A stretch of 64,000 nt of DNA from Terana coerulea. Lineage: Eukaryota; Basidiomycota; Agaricomycetes; Polyporales; Phanerochaetaceae. The notes beneath the pieces are model-generated. The model searched no databases, had not been told where the DNA came from, and was given only the letters and a program-made list of their open reading frames with translations. Made by a program: the position numbers and the translations under genes. The stretch lies in assembly GCA_024811115.1 (NCBI GenBank), contig JAKOGH010000683.1:92893-156892 (forward strand). Reading direction: 5' to 3'. Each line of letters opens with the position of its first letter. Position 1 is the first letter of the stretch. Of the stretch, positions 11,651-23,480 are shown one piece after another.

Positions 11651-13586
11651 TCAGTGAGAATGGGTCTCCGCTTGGATCCCAAACGTCTGCTTCACGATGG
11701 CAACTGTCTCAGGATCACCCGTATTCTATAGACGACGCCAGCTTCAATAAGCAGGTAAACGAAGGATGTGTCAGCCTACGCACCTTGGTCAACTCATCGC
11801 TAATCTTTACACAGTGCTTCCCGTCCACTCCAGCGAGCTTGATAACCATGTTCAGCGCCTTGCTCTTCTCTTTGCCCCCGCTGGACGCCTTGTGAAAGTC
11901 GTTTGTCAGGCTCGTGCCAATGCCAAACGACGCTACGAGTAATCCGTTAGGCACACTTCCCATTGAATCAAAAGGACAGCGTACCTTTGAACCCTTCCTT
12001 GGTACATTGCTCCCGAAGCTTCAGCGCCTTCTCCACGTTGAGGCTGTCGCTGTAGATGAGCACCTTGTCGCGGTGGTCGACGCCGAAGGACTCGAAAACC
12101 TCGCGCGCACGCGGCGCATACACAAAGGGGTCGCCCGAGTCCTGACGGAGCCCGTGCCACTTCCTGGCACGCTTGGCGTCGAAGTCCTGCGGAGGTCGAA
12201 GAGCAAGTGTGAGAAGGAGAAGACGGCAGGCAGTTATTGACGGAGAGCGGCATACACACCTTGTAGAATGCCTCGGTACTGAAGGTGTCGGTAAGTGCCA
12301 GAAGTAAAACGTTCGGGTAGACGGTCTCCCATATATCTAGCGCGACGGCGTTGACGTGGTCGTATCCCTTCAACGCTCCGATCTGTGCACAGCGTTGTGA
12401 GTTATCAACGGTTTACAGGTATCATTCGAGCGCGCTAAGGCGATAGAAAGTCATAACAGAGCAGCGAGCAAACTTACACCCATGAACCACTCGCTATACA
12501 GCTGAGGTTAATCCAGAAATCAAAGTCACCGGAAGGGAGAGATATAAACAATTGACTTACTGAGCAATTGTGCCAATCGGCTGTATGTCATGTTTTTGCG
12601 CCAGGTGTACCTGAGAAAGACAGGGTGTGTTCAGAATGCGTTGCAGGCATTCATACAAGCCAACAGGACGCACGTTGCTCGTACCCATCAACTTGCCCTT
12701 CAGACCTGCGGGCTTCTGCCTTGCTTCTTCAGAGCCCTGAAATTCTTGATGGGCTTTCGCGAGAGTACCGACAACGAGATCTTGGATGTGATAGGAACGG
12801 CGACGACGCGTGCCGAACTCGCTGAAGACGCATTCATTACGGAGGTATGTCATGGCTTTCTCGTACGCGATCTCTACCCAAGTATGTAAGTCGCGAATAG
12901 AGTCGCAAAAGTGACTTGAACGTACCTCCTTGACCTTCATAGTTCCAATCAGTGTCCACCGTTGTGTAATAGAGCTCGCTCAAAGTAGACATGAGAGGCA
13001 CCTCCCACAGAATGGTCTCGTGCCATGGACCGGTGGCCTCAATTTCTATTCTTCCTTCTTGCTTCCTTGAGTCCCCGGCGTGAGTCATGTCTTTAGGCAC
13101 GAAACGAGCATTCACTTGTTCTGGCTTGAAGCGATAAGTGGACAGGTATATGAGGTATTGCTCCCCAAAGGACGGACAGGTCTTGCTGAGCCAGGTACGC
13201 TCTTCGCTTGTTAAGCGTATCTCACCAAAGCCTATTCAGCACAGTTAGACAGGAGAAGGTGGAGGTAGCAATGGGAAGGCGTACGCTGTACGCTTTCGAC
13301 ATACAAGTCGAAGCATTCCTTGGTAAAGTAGACGTCCTTGTCTCGGTGCGTGAAGCTATACGTCGCTACGACTTCTGGAAAGTGCAGCAGCACTGCTTGC
13401 TGCATCGTAAACTACACTTCCATGCCGTAATTTTCGGAAGACAGGACGCGAATGAGATGAGAGTAAGCGCGGACAGAGCAAGCGTAAGCAGCGAGATAAG
13501 ACCAAGTAAATCTCTGAACGTACCTTGTACAAGTCTGTGTCTAGCAAAGATGGTGGTACCGCAAGTCGTGTAGTTCCTGGGGGCAT
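11651..13586 (-). CDS. NPT1: Nicotinate phosphoribosyltransferase
   Basis: Enzyme of the Preiss-Handler NAD salvage route: nicotinate + PRPP (+ATP) to nicotinate mononucleotide. Multi-exon minus-strand gene. The N-terminus reads MPPGTTRLAVPPSLLDTDLYK, then after an intron TMQQAVLLHFPEVVATYSFT and DVYFTKECFDLYVESV. The middle has PWHETILWEVPLMSTLSELY, and downstream exons carry WHGLRQDSGDPFVY, DHRDKVLIYSDSLNVEKAL and SFGIGTSLTNDF, the phosphate-binding and catalytic core motifs of the family. The C-terminus is ALNMVIKLAGVDGK, then NTGDPETVAIVKQTFG, ending at 11651. The order and content match the whole fungal enzyme (normally about 420-450 aa). Individual exon edges were not all fixed. Confidence in function is high. 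Confidence 0.92.
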
Positions 13587-15242
13587 GCTGACAAGTAATA
13601 TGTGTATGATGTAGAGTAGTTATAGAGAGGAGGAGGAGGAAAGAAAAGGTATGAGGAAGGAAGCCTGACTCGGAGCAGGGTCACGTAGAGTCAAGTGTAA
13701 TCTAATCTCCTCTACGATTAGATTAGATGCGCATTAAGCGCTTAAGCGCCGACTTGAGCCCGCGCTTAGCCTTGCTTGCTCTCGAACACTCATGTTGCAC
13801 TCATGACTGGGTATCTGAAAGCCACACTTCTGCTTGACTCGACTAACTTGCTGGCATAAATTCTGATATGGATTCGATGCAATGACAGCAATATGCGTAT
13901 CAAGCTGAACAGACCGCCGTCGCCGTTAGCCGGAGGTATGTAGCCACCCATGTATATGTAGTGAGAACGGCTCAGCTAATCTCACCGCCTGCCGTAGAAT
14001 CTATGTGTATTACATTCGCGGTTTATGATATGATTGTGGCTGCCATGGATGACGTGTGAATTTCAGCGTTTGCTGCATTTGTATAGGAGATTTATCGCCC
14101 TGGCAAGGCCAACATGAGAACACCAATCCAACTATCGTTCATCCTTCGCGAAATCCTCTTGTCTTTGGGCCCAGGGTGAAGTGCTCAGATGCAGTTTGGC
14201 ATGCTTGAAAGGCTGGGGAAAAGGTGCGTTATGCAACGCACACCTCTCCGATTATTGTATGCTGATAGTGCTGTAGTCGCTTACGGTACGGCCCACGGTT
14301 CTACCTCTGACATGCGAGACTTGTAAAGCATCCTACTTCACGATGAAAGAACAGCCAGAACATCCTCGCTTTGCCTCGTATCACACTCAAAGCAACCTGA
14401 ACAGAACTCACCCTCGGTACCCATTTATTGTGATGCATAAATGCACTTCGACGGATAACCCGTTCCCCGGCGTATGTATGCGCGTCGGGCGGAACACCGG
14501 AGGTAATGATGCGCAAGGCAACGGTGCCGAAGATCACTAGCCAAGGGCCGGACGGTGCACGTTGGTGCTTCGGCGTTGCTGGGTAGTGCGTGGCGACAGC
14601 CGGCGGCAGCATGGGCGGGCGAGCGTCGCTATGCTGAAGATCGACGATCGCGTTCACCGATCGTCCGGGATGCGCACGGTTGTGGTCTAGAGCGGGTTGA
14701 GATCTGTACCTGACAGAGATAGCGGAGGTGAGCGAGCACACTTTTGTCAAGAATTGGCATGTCTTGCAGCCTGGTTGCGACGTGTGCGCCATTCCGCGTT
14801 GTTCTTAGGAAGTCAGATAAAAACCGGGAAACTACCCCTTCGGTGAGCCATTTCTAAACCAATACATTGAGCCAGATATGACGTGTCATCCCGAAGGTCA
14901 AATGCCTGCCTCTGCTTCCGCCCCGCCACCAATCTTCACGACCGACGCAACGCAGCTGTCCACGTGGCGGCAAACATCTTTGTGGCGACGGCAGGGAGTC
15001 TTCCTTCGCTGGAATGACCTGATGTTGGTATGGACGCCCGTCGCATGATTCCCCTCGGTCCGCCCGGTTACTCCGACGAATTGGTCCCGGTCACGATGGT
15101 CTTTTTCGATGACCAGGATGGATCAAATCAAGCTACGTGTATGAAAGGAATTGCCAGAGAGCACGTATAAGTTGGCTGCCTCGACGCGAACCACTGTAGG
15201 TATCCTCGCCTGCCTCGCCTGCCTGCTCCATATCGCGGAAGA
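13587..15242. other. Large divergent intergenic region
   Basis: About 1.65 kb between NPT1 (-) and the first pectinesterase (+). It holds a purine-rich stretch at 13626-13650, a small inverted repeat around TCTAATC/GATTAGA at 13698-13728, and a 163-codon minus-strand open frame (14301-14792) that I do not believe. Positions 15025-15110 resemble the segment upstream of the second pectinesterase. Confidence 0.5.
15025..15110 (+). repeat. Duplicated promoter segment, copy 1 (pairs with about 17490-17570)
   Basis: GGTTACTCCGACGA and GGTCACGATGG with flanking bases occur about 150 bp upstream of each pectinesterase start in the same order. The tandem duplication therefore took promoter sequence with it. 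Confidence 0.7.
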
Positions 15243-16673
15243 ATGCGCCTCTCACTCTCGACTTACGTCGCGTTCCTGTCCACCAGCGCCCTCTGGTCGG
15301 TCGCTCTTGCGGCAACGAGGACCACACCGCCATCTGGTGCTGTTGTCGTCAACCCCACCCCGTCGTCTGGCCAGTACAAGACGATATCGTCTGCAGTAGC
15401 GGCGCTCCCCAACACTTCCGCGGCTGCGACGATCTTCATCTACCCTGGGACTTACAAGGAGCAGGTTCTCATTAACCGATCTGGGCCTGTAAAAGTACGC
15501 TAGGTCGAGCTCGCTTACGTCGAATACTCGCTCATACCAGTGGTTTGCAGCTTCTCGGCTACACCGTCGAACACGCAGGACTTCAAGTCCAACAAGGTCG
15601 TCATCTCTCACAGCGCTTCGCTCGCGACGGCGGGTTCAGATGATGCCACGGGAACCCTCCGAGTGAAGGGCTCCAACATCGCACTCTACAACATCGACGT
15701 TCGCAATGATTTCGGCGTCGCGTCGAGCAACGGCCAGGCAATCGCGCTGAGTGCTTACGCGGACAAGTTTGGCGCGTATGCGTGCCGATTCTACAGCTAC
15801 CAGGTAGGCCGACACGCACCAGTTCGATGATAAGTGCGGTTGCTTACTACCGTTTTCTGTTTAATAGGATACTTTGCTGGCTCAGCAGGGCAAGCAGGTC
15901 TACTTGAAGTCTTATATCGAGGTACGTGCTTAATCTCTACCGCGTGACCGCGTACCCATACCCCGTGCCATCTCAGGGAGCCGTCGACTTTATTTTCGGC
16001 CAGCATGCCTCGGCCTACTTCGAGGGCAACACAATCGCAAGCAAGGGTGCTGGCTGCATCACCGCCTCCGGGAGGGCATCAAGCGAAGCCAGCGCGTGTA
16101 TGTCCTTCACTGCGCCGTCTCGAGTGCGGGCACGCTAAGCCCTGCTCTAGACGTCTTTAACAAGAACACCATCGTGAAGGCCTCTGATGCGTTCTCCAAC
16201 GTGACGAGCAAGACGTACCTGGGTAGACCTTGGGCAGGTGAGTTCCCGCATCAATTCTTCCCTTCGCTCAGTTTTCTCATGTCGAACTTGTCAGACTATG
16301 CAAAGTAAGCAGTCGTCAATGCCGAAAGCCCGTTAGGATGCTGACTACCCGTCCTTGTCGTCGCAGGGTTATCTTCAAGAACACCGTGATCACCCTACCC
16401 GTACGTACCGCCCACCCTCGCTCTCAATCATTCGCTGAACCAGTTTTTGGTTCACAGTTGAACAGCGCCGTCTGGTCCTCGTGGTCCTCATCCGACCCGC
16501 GCACCGACCACATCCTCTTCGGCGAGTACAACAGCACCGGATCTGGCGTGTCTGGAGCGAAGCGCCCGTCGTTCGCCACCACGCTCACTTCGACCCAAGC
16601 CAACACGTACACGATCGCGACCACGGTCGGAAGCGACTACACGAGCTGGGTCGATACGTCGTATCTCTCGTAG
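15243..16673 (+). CDS. Secreted pectin methylesterase (CE8), copy 1, with a frame break in exon 2
   Basis: Removes methyl esters from plant pectin. A signal peptide is visible (STSALWSVALA, cut before ATRTTPPSG). Proposed exons: 15243-15494, 15551-15803, 15868-15921, 15977-16097, 16151-16237, 16295-16304, 16367-16400 and 16458-16673. CE8 motifs: YPGTYKEQVLI, NGQAIALSA, the catalytic YQDTL split over an intron, GAVDFIFG with the nucleophile Asp, and YLGRPW. Against copy 2 there is one extra base at about 15573-15577 (ACC GTCG AAC versus ACC ACA AAC), so exon 2 as paired with copy 2 runs out of frame. Splicing instead to the AG before GACTTC (about 15585) keeps the frame at the cost of about nine residues containing GYT. 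It is either a slightly shortened enzyme, a young pseudogene or a sequence error. Confidence 0.85.
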
Positions 16674-17696
16674 GCATCTCCGGTTCTGCTGCGAACGAAA
16701 TATCATCAGCTGTTTATGCCTTCAGTCTCACTTGGTGGTTGCGAGTTCGAATATCGGTGGTCTCTTCAGATGAAGTATTGGGCGAGGTTATGGAGCTCTT
16801 AGAAAGCCGCGCGAAACGATTTCGGCTGTGCTTAGGGCATTAACTGAATTCTTGATCCCACGGCGCGCGCTTGCGCTTATGGGGTGTCACGACGTGTCCT
16901 TTCCCACAGATACGCTCTCCATTGACCTTGACGTCCATGACTGGTAACCGAGTAGGAGGTACGTGTCAGTGGCGTTTGGGAGACGTTGCGACTCATAAAT
17001 ATCCCAATAGAAACCTACACGTATCAGGTATCATTCCCCAATATCATGCCAAAGAAACCCAATCTCGCGTGGTTTGTCGTGTTTTACTTCGCCACGGTGA
17101 AGCAGGTTCAGTGCGTGTTTCACATTGACTCCAGCCATCCTGTTCTCAGAAGGTATTTATCACCTTTCAGGTACCATGAAAAGGGTGTGCCGTGGTCTCA
17201 CCGGTTGTCAATGGCTTTCCCGAGCATCTTACTGCTGCGATAACCACCGCAGCGGTGTTTCTGTGGACCAACGTGATTTTACCGGGCCACTTCTGAGTCT
17301 GGCTGGTTGACGTGCGAGCTGTCGGGAGCATCCGGCAGAACGCCACAAAGGCTAAGTAACTTGGACAACATGTGCCGCACTTCTTCCGCCGCGCCATTGC
17401 GCGCCGCGTGTCACACAAAACGGCCCACATGCTGCGCGGCTTTGTATGTGGCAACGTATGAAGATTGCTACTGTTATGGGACGGTCTCATGCGACGGTGG
17501 ACGCCCATCGCATGATGTCCGTCGGTCCGTCTGGTTACTCCGACGAGCGGAGCAGGTCACGATGGCCATCTAGGATCTTCACGCATAATCCAATTCAACT
17601 CAGTATGAACGGAATATCCACCGAGCATTCATAAGGGTGCGTGCCCCAACACTGGCCGTAAGTCCACTCACTGACCAACTCCTGACCGCAGGAATC
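16674..17696. other. Spacer between tandem pectinesterases
   Basis: About 1 kb with the 3' flank of copy 1 and the promoter of copy 2, including the second copy of the duplicated promoter segment at about 17490-17570. No additional gene seen. Confidence 0.5.
17490..17570 (+). repeat. Duplicated promoter segment, copy 2
   Basis: Partner of 15025-15110, in the same position relative to the downstream pectinesterase start. It may carry shared regulatory sites. Confidence 0.7.
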
Positions 17697-19116
17697 ATGC
17701 AACTGACATTCTCGACGTGTGTAGCTTTTCTGTTTCACAGCAGCCTCTGGGCGGCTGCTCTCGCGGCTTCGAGGACTTCGCCTCCCGCTGGCGCCGTTGT
17801 CGTCAACCCGAATGCGTCGTCTGGCCAGTTCAAAACATTGTCGGCTGCCGTCGCGTCGCTTCCGAACACGGCGGCGGCGGCAACGATCTTCATCTACCCT
17901 GGGACCTACCAAGAGCAAGTCCTCATCAATCGTCCGGGACCCGTAACGGTATGTCACATTTCGTCTGTTCGTCCCCACTCAGTCATGAATTTTCGATGCA
18001 GGTATTCGGCTACACCACAAACACCGCGGACTTCGCGGCTAACCAAGTCGTGATTGCTCACAACGCGTCGCTTGCCACGTCTACGTCGGACGATACCACG
18101 GGGACTCTTCGTGTCAAGGGCTCGAACATCGCGCTCTACAACATCGACGTGCGAAATGACTTTGGCGTCGCGTCGACCAACGGCCAGGCGATTGCGCTTA
18201 GCGCGTATGCAGACAAATTTGGCGCGTATGCGTGCCGCTTCTTCAGCTATCAGGTGTGTTTTACCGTATGAATCATGTAACTAAGGGATGCTTATGAATA
18301 TCCCCCGGTGCACAGGATACCTTGTATGCCAATCAGGGAAACCAGGTGTATTTGAAGTCGTACATTGAGGTTCATCTTATTCTCGTGTTATCGTCATCGT
18401 CCTGCACTGACGTATGTATTACAGGGTGGCGTAGATTTTATTTTTGGCCGGGAAGCCTCGGCTTACTTCGAGGGTAACACGATCGCCAGCAAGGGTGCTG
18501 GCTGCGTCACCGCTTCAGGACGAGAATCAAACGACAGTAACATATGTATGTTGAGTCCTACAATATATACGTATTGCGTCGCTGACTTTCAATGCAGACC
18601 TTTTTGAGAACAATACCGTCATCCAGGCGTCGGATGCTTTCTCTAACGTGACGGGCAAGACATTCCTAGGCAGACCTTGGGGAGGTAAGTCCACTCTGAT
18701 CCATTGCGCGAATGACTTTTAGCTTACCTTGTTGCTATCAGACTTTGCAAAGTGAGTGGTCGACGATAAGAAGCGGACCAGACAGGACTAAACATCATCC
18801 TTCCTTTCTGCAGAGTTGTCTTCAAGAACACAGTCGTCACCCTGCCCGTACGTTTGTCTTGGCCGTCGTTCCCGGTCGTGTGCTCAGATTAAATTTATAG
18901 TTGAACAAGGCCATCTGGTCCGAATGGTCTTCAACGGACCCACGCACGGACAATATTCTCTTTGCCGAGTTCAACAGCACCGGGCCGGGCGTCTCGGGCG
19001 CTACCCGTCCGTCGTTCGCGACTGTGCTCTCGCAGAGCCAGGCGAATGCCTACACCATCGCTACAGCGGTTGGAAGTGACTACACCAGCTGGGTAGATAC
19101 GAGCTATCTCTCATAG
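17697..19116 (+). CDS. Secreted pectin methylesterase (CE8), copy 2, intact
   Basis: Intact paralogue of copy 1. Eight exons: 17697-17948, 18002-18253, 18316-18369, 18425-18545, 18598-18684, 18742-18751, 18814-18847 and 18901-19116. Exon 6 is only 10 nt, as in copy 1, and its use is fixed by phase. Signal peptide: HSSLWAAALAASRTSPP. Motifs: YPGTYQEQVLI, VFGYTTNTADF, NGQAIALSAYADKF, YQDTL over an intron, GGVDFIFG (catalytic Asp), FLGRPWG, and the C-terminal SDYTSWVDTSYLS. Length is normal for fungal CE8 enzymes. It acts outside the cell on homogalacturonan, making it accessible to polygalacturonases. The enzyme is consistent with a plant-decaying or plant-associated life style; carbon-source regulation is likely but not shown here. 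Confidence 0.93.
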
Positions 19117-19651
19117 GTGTCTCACATATCCTACCATGAACCAAATGAGACCCGGCTTGGACAGACTTGCCAAGAGCAAACTTCAGGTCATTCGGTCGAA
19201 AATAAAATTTGGCTATGGCTGATGTAAGGCCTTGTCGTACGGCTATTAAGTAAGGAAGACCAAGGGATAAGTACGAGCCTATACTGCTCACTGAGTTCCC
19301 AAGCGCTAGCGAGGCCTTTGTGGCGCCCGGCATTGGCCGATTGCCACGCTCCCACCGCTGGGGTACTCCCGCTCTTGTTCCCCAACGTTCTTGACGTTCA
19401 CCCAAGCGTTTCCATTGCGGGTCATTGACAGACCCCGAGCTCATGCAGTGGCCGTTGGGGTACCGATAAGCTTACCACTGACACATTCGCTCTGCGTAGT
19501 GCCCGAGTCATCCCATGATGGAGGCCTGACCTGACGGAGAACGCCGACATGCGCGTTCGCACACCGGGAAGCCCAGTGACGACCCTGAGTCCACTTTATT
19601 CCCTCCCCCACACCGCCTTTCTTCCGACCACCACGAACAGTACAGGGGAGA
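19117..19651. other. Intergenic with one dispersed repeat
   Basis: About 530 bp. Positions 19305-19335 carry a copy of the CTTTGTGGCG-core repeat. No gene seen. Confidence 0.5.
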
Positions 19652-20608
19652 ATGCCCTCGCTCGCTGAAGGACGCTCGAACGCCGAAGACTGGCTGCGAA
19701 CGGGTCGCAACCCCCACGCAAAGATCATTGATATCTCCGTATGGCCTTTGGTGGCTGACTTGAATGTAAAGTTCAGTCCGAGTGCTGTATGTCAGACAGC
19801 AAAGCGTCAATGGGCGACCCAATCCCCTCAGGTACGTCTCAGGTTTGGATCGGACCTTGTAATACGCTGCTTAACGTTGTTCACCATAGCTGGTGGTTCT
19901 CCTACACCAAATAAGACGCCTGTCCGCTTGTTATCTGAGTGTATGCGGGGCGTTTTTTGTGACGGATTTCATGACTATCATTGTGCCCCTAGTGAGTGCC
20001 AATGCCTAGTGTTAAGCAGACATAGCTCACGCGAGGCAAAGGCCGTGCTTTCGTACCTTTCTGCAAGTGTAGCTGTGCCAAGCATCTCGTCGTCGATGAG
20101 GACGATGCTTTGGCTGACAGCTCAAGTCGTGCAACTACGTTTGGTCAAAACCCCCAACCCCTCGAGCTGCGCCGAGCGCTCGAGGGCGCAAGCTTCTACA
20201 GCAAGACGCCCTCGCCCCACATCACAAATGTCCTCGTCCTCGTCATGCGCTTCGACTACCCAACGTCGCAGCCGCTCCTGTCAACCATTGTCTCGAACCA
20301 GATCAAGCTCCAGCCCGTCATTCGCTTCTTCCACGCTCATATCATCGGCGCAGACTTCGTCCACAAAAGACTCTGTGATAGAAGACGACATGACTATGCC
20401 CAGCAGCATACTCCGTCCGCTTATCCTCCCGACATGCCTCTTCCTGTCCATCCTTTTCGGTGTACCGGCCGCGGGGCTGCTCCTGGCTATCATCGCCATC
20501 CTGATGGTTATTCTTGAAGGCGAGGCGCCTCCAAGAATTATGAGGGCGCTGGAGATTGTGGCGTTCGGGGTAGCCGCATGGGGTGCAAAGGACATACTTT
20601 CCACGTAG
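19652..20608 (+). CDS. Hypothetical protein with C-terminal membrane segment
   Basis: A continuous 318-codon frame runs from 19652 to 20608, but it is unlikely to be one exon. The start (MPSLAEGRSNAEDWLRTG) and the end read like coding sequence. In between, a better-looking stretch (ALEGASFYSKTPSPHITNV) is in another frame, and a likely donor-acceptor pair lies around 19831-19889. The C-terminus has a clear membrane segment (CLFLSILFGVPAAGLLLAI) before EGEAPPRIMRALEIVAFG. I do not recognise the family. The gene probably has three or four exons with uncertain borders; a real membrane protein is likely, its function unknown. Confidence 0.45.
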   Translation: MPSLAEGRSNAEDWLRTGRNPHAKIIDISVWPLVADLNVKFSPSAVCQTAKRQWATQSPQVRLRFGSDLVIRCLTLFTIAGGSPTPNKTPVRLLSECMRGVFCDGFHDYHCAPSECQCLVLSRHSSREAKAVLSYLSASVAVPSISSSMRTMLWLTAQVVQLRLVKTPNPSSCAERSRAQASTARRPRPTSQMSSSSSCASTTQRRSRSCQPLSRTRSSSSPSFASSTLISSAQTSSTKDSVIEDDMTMPSSILRPLILPTCLFLSILFGVPAAGLLLAIIAILMVILEGEAPPRIMRALEIVAFGVAAWGAKDILST

Positions 20609-21139
20609 CTTGAGGTATCCCGAAGATTTGTGCGTTGTGGATTAAGCTTAGGCGCTGTACATGTATACTACCAGAGGCTTCGCGGGGAGCCCGTGTATCC
20701 GATTACAGGTTTGCAAACGACTGTGTCCATCACCAAGCTCCCTCCAGCTGACAAATACCTAGAACATACACCGGCGGAATTCTGGGCACACCGTGCCACA
20801 TTCTACCTGCAGTCCCCATCCACTCCCGCTTCTTTCATCCTCTGCGATTCCAGAAATGAGGGACGTCTGCAGCGAAAGAGTTGAGCGCAATGTGCGACTA
20901 ATTGAAGACCGTATGTCAATGGAGACTCGAAGGAGATAGTGATGAGCGTATGTCTTTCCCCGCACGATCACGAGCATCGAAGCCGCGAAGCCACGAGGCT
21001 GATGGGTAGTTGAGTGTTGAAGAATGGTTCTGAGTGTATTGTTTTGGGTACCCGGAGGACGCGCAAGCGAATGATATCTATTACCGACATAATGAGGACT
21101 AAATAGGTCATCTGCTTGCGGTTGATACAAAAGGACTTA
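20609..21139. other. Intergenic, no gene seen
   Basis: About 530 bp between convergent hypothetical genes. Short open frames only. Confidence 0.4.
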
Positions 21140-22343
21140 CTAGTCATTGTAGGTGAAGTGGATGCGCAAGTACACTCCATCTCCCAATCCCGGCTCGTGC
21201 AAACGGGATGTGGGCTCGCGGACGACAAGCTTCCCTGATGCCGCGGCATTGCACTTGTGCAATCGCGTGATGAGACCCGGCCACCATACTGTGTCGAGGC
21301 GGGACCTCGCCCAAGGCTGGGAAGTTACGACGACCTCAATGCTGATAGACCGTAAAGCCTTAATCGCGACAAGCAACTTCAGTGCTTTGTTCAGCCTCTT
21401 GAAAATCCGAGGTTCCTCGCCTGGCCATATATTCTCATCCAACCCTTGAAGAAGGTATTCGGCTCCCCGAAGTCTCCAACGAACACGGCAGTTGTCATCC
21501 CGCGCAAGACCACAGTAAGCGTCCCTAATCATCTATTAGAGATCGTCTGAAACGATACAGCAGGCATACTCACATTTTTCCTCTGCACTTTGACTGTGTT
21601 GCAGACAAATTATCATGCGCCACTGGGTGTAGACACCAAAGCCCGGGTGCCAAGCGGCAATTACTTCCACCAGCTTGGAGACAGCGCAAACAATTTCCGA
21701 GTCGTGGTCGATGAGTTGGCCTCAACGCACATACGCGCCAGTCACCATTTGGAGGGAGCGAATCGATAAAATAAAATAAAATAAATGTGAAAATGTCCTA
21801 CCCAATTGACACCTTTGCACAGTATTGAGAGCTGAAAGGAAGCATTGGCAAAAGAAGAAGAAAATACTCGAGCAAGGTTTCTGCATGAGCAATGCAACCT
21901 TGGGATACTTACCCTGCACGTAGCTCCACCTCAAAGTAGTGGAGTTTGCAGATTGGCGGTATTGGACAATTGGCCAGAACATACTCATTGAGATTGAAGG
22001 AAGAACGTCCGCGGGTGCTTGAGAGCTCAAGACCATCATTTGAAATGTTGTAATATGGCAGTTTCTGGACATTGACCATGTGGGATGGTAAAGAACTCTC
22101 TTCGAGAAGTGCCAAGTTGTTAACAGCTGTAGACATTCGTAAGTAGCGTTTCGCGTAAGGGAGGTGCTCTTCTAAGTTAAGAGGTTCCATGTCCGAGGAG
22201 GGACGATTACGCACGGGAAACGTATGGAGAGCAGAGTCGCGATAGGTAGGTTGGATACGAAAGCAAACCGGTCTTGGGGCCGGGTGTGCCTCGTGAGTGC
22301 CTAGCGCTTGCACGGGTAAGGGCGACCTGAAGTATGTATACAT
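21140..22343 (-). CDS. Hypothetical multi-exon protein
   Basis: Several coding-like stretches on the minus strand probably form one gene. About 22300-21910: KRYLRMSTAVNNLALLEESS, then ICKLHYFEVELR just before a donor. About 21725-21580: LIDHDSEIVCAVSKLVEVIA and HPGFGVYTQWRMIICLQ. About 21530-21140: RGAEYLLQGLDENIW, RLNKALKLLVAIKALRS, ending YLRIHFTYND. The YFEVELR stretch is faintly SPRY-like, but I do not assign a family. Exon borders are uncertain and an A-T rich microsatellite (21769-21785) lies in one presumed intron. Confidence 0.4.
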
Positions 22344-23477
22344 AAGCCAAGGAAATGCAGTGCTTCCGTAGCCAAGATAATTACAAATTCAGATATGGCA
22401 GTGCAGATGGACGTTATTTGCATAGCTGACGCACGCGCATGTCTGAATATGCAAAGACTTAAACCATGGAAACCGCAAAGAGCAAGGAACAACTTGAACC
22501 TTGACGCTGTGCATGAGCGACCCGGCGCCGATGCTATGTGGGGCTATTTATGCTGCTTCCAGATGACAAAATGTTGGCTTGGATGTTGTATGGTTGATGT
22601 AAACCAAGAAGCCAAAGCTCAGACCAGGCATAGCGGCATTTGTCAGCGATTTACTGGCTACAACGTAGGACTTCAGTATACATTGCAGGCTAAGGAATTA
22701 CAAACATTGCTCACAAGGGTAAAGGTGCTGGCCCATGGCACATTGTGCGATGTCCCGCACGCTCAAGCTCATAATTGATAATCGGCAACCTGAATGCAAT
22801 ATACAGAATACGGCATATCTCACCAAATGCGATACGGCTGTGGCGACAAGGAGTGTAGGATCGTCATGTGCCGCGTGAATCCGATGACTACGGCCCCACA
22901 GCCTTAAGAAAGGCGCGGCTTGCACTGTGGTACATGAATGATTGCTGGCGCAAGATCGACGTATGGCACTCACAAGACTGATGATATCGCTTATCTGCCA
23001 TTAAGATGTCCAACGCATCGCTATGCGCAGCCGAATTCATGCCCAGCATCAACATCTGGCGTAGACGATGCCCTCGAATGCCAGCATATATTGTGTACTA
23101 GGATGCAGTCCATGCAATGCAGGCGCTCAATCATAGCTTCCTGTGGACTGCCTTCGCCTTGCTCTCCAATTGAAACATTACTAAGTCTCCAGCTTTCTAA
23201 AGCTGCGCAGGTGAAGAGTGTGGGTCAATTATGCTGTGCCGCTGAATAATGAGAACTACTCACGGCACTAAACTCGATATGCACCACGCGCCATGGTAGA
23301 TTCGCCCTCCCAACCTTCCTGACATTCACGACCACTGTGTCCACCAAGTACAACATTGGTAGGCCTGAGCAAAAGGAGTGAATTGTTTAGACTGGACCGC
23401 ATATATGAACCTGGCTATAAGTAAGTGGTCGGTAGAATGGTCAGAAATATAGTGGACATCAGACAGCGACTCACTGC
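22344..23477. other. Accessory intergenic region
   Basis: About 1.1 kb. The longest open frame (plus strand 22395-22778) has no coding character I trust. Possibly degenerate sequence. Confidence 0.4.
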
Positions 23478-23480
23478 TCA

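Noticed and set aside
13698..13728. Short inverted repeat TCTAATC...GATTAGA as a terminator or regulatory hairpin
   Set aside because: Too short and isolated in an intergenic region; no reason to assign a function in a fungal nuclear genome.
14301..14792. 163-codon minus-strand open frame between NPT1 and the pectinesterases
   Set aside because: No recognisable motif, mixed composition, no splice context and no partner exons; such frames arise by chance in GC-rich sequence.
22395..22778. 127-codon plus-strand open frame
   Set aside because: Cys/His-rich but without ordered spacing; no homology recognised and no flanking exons.
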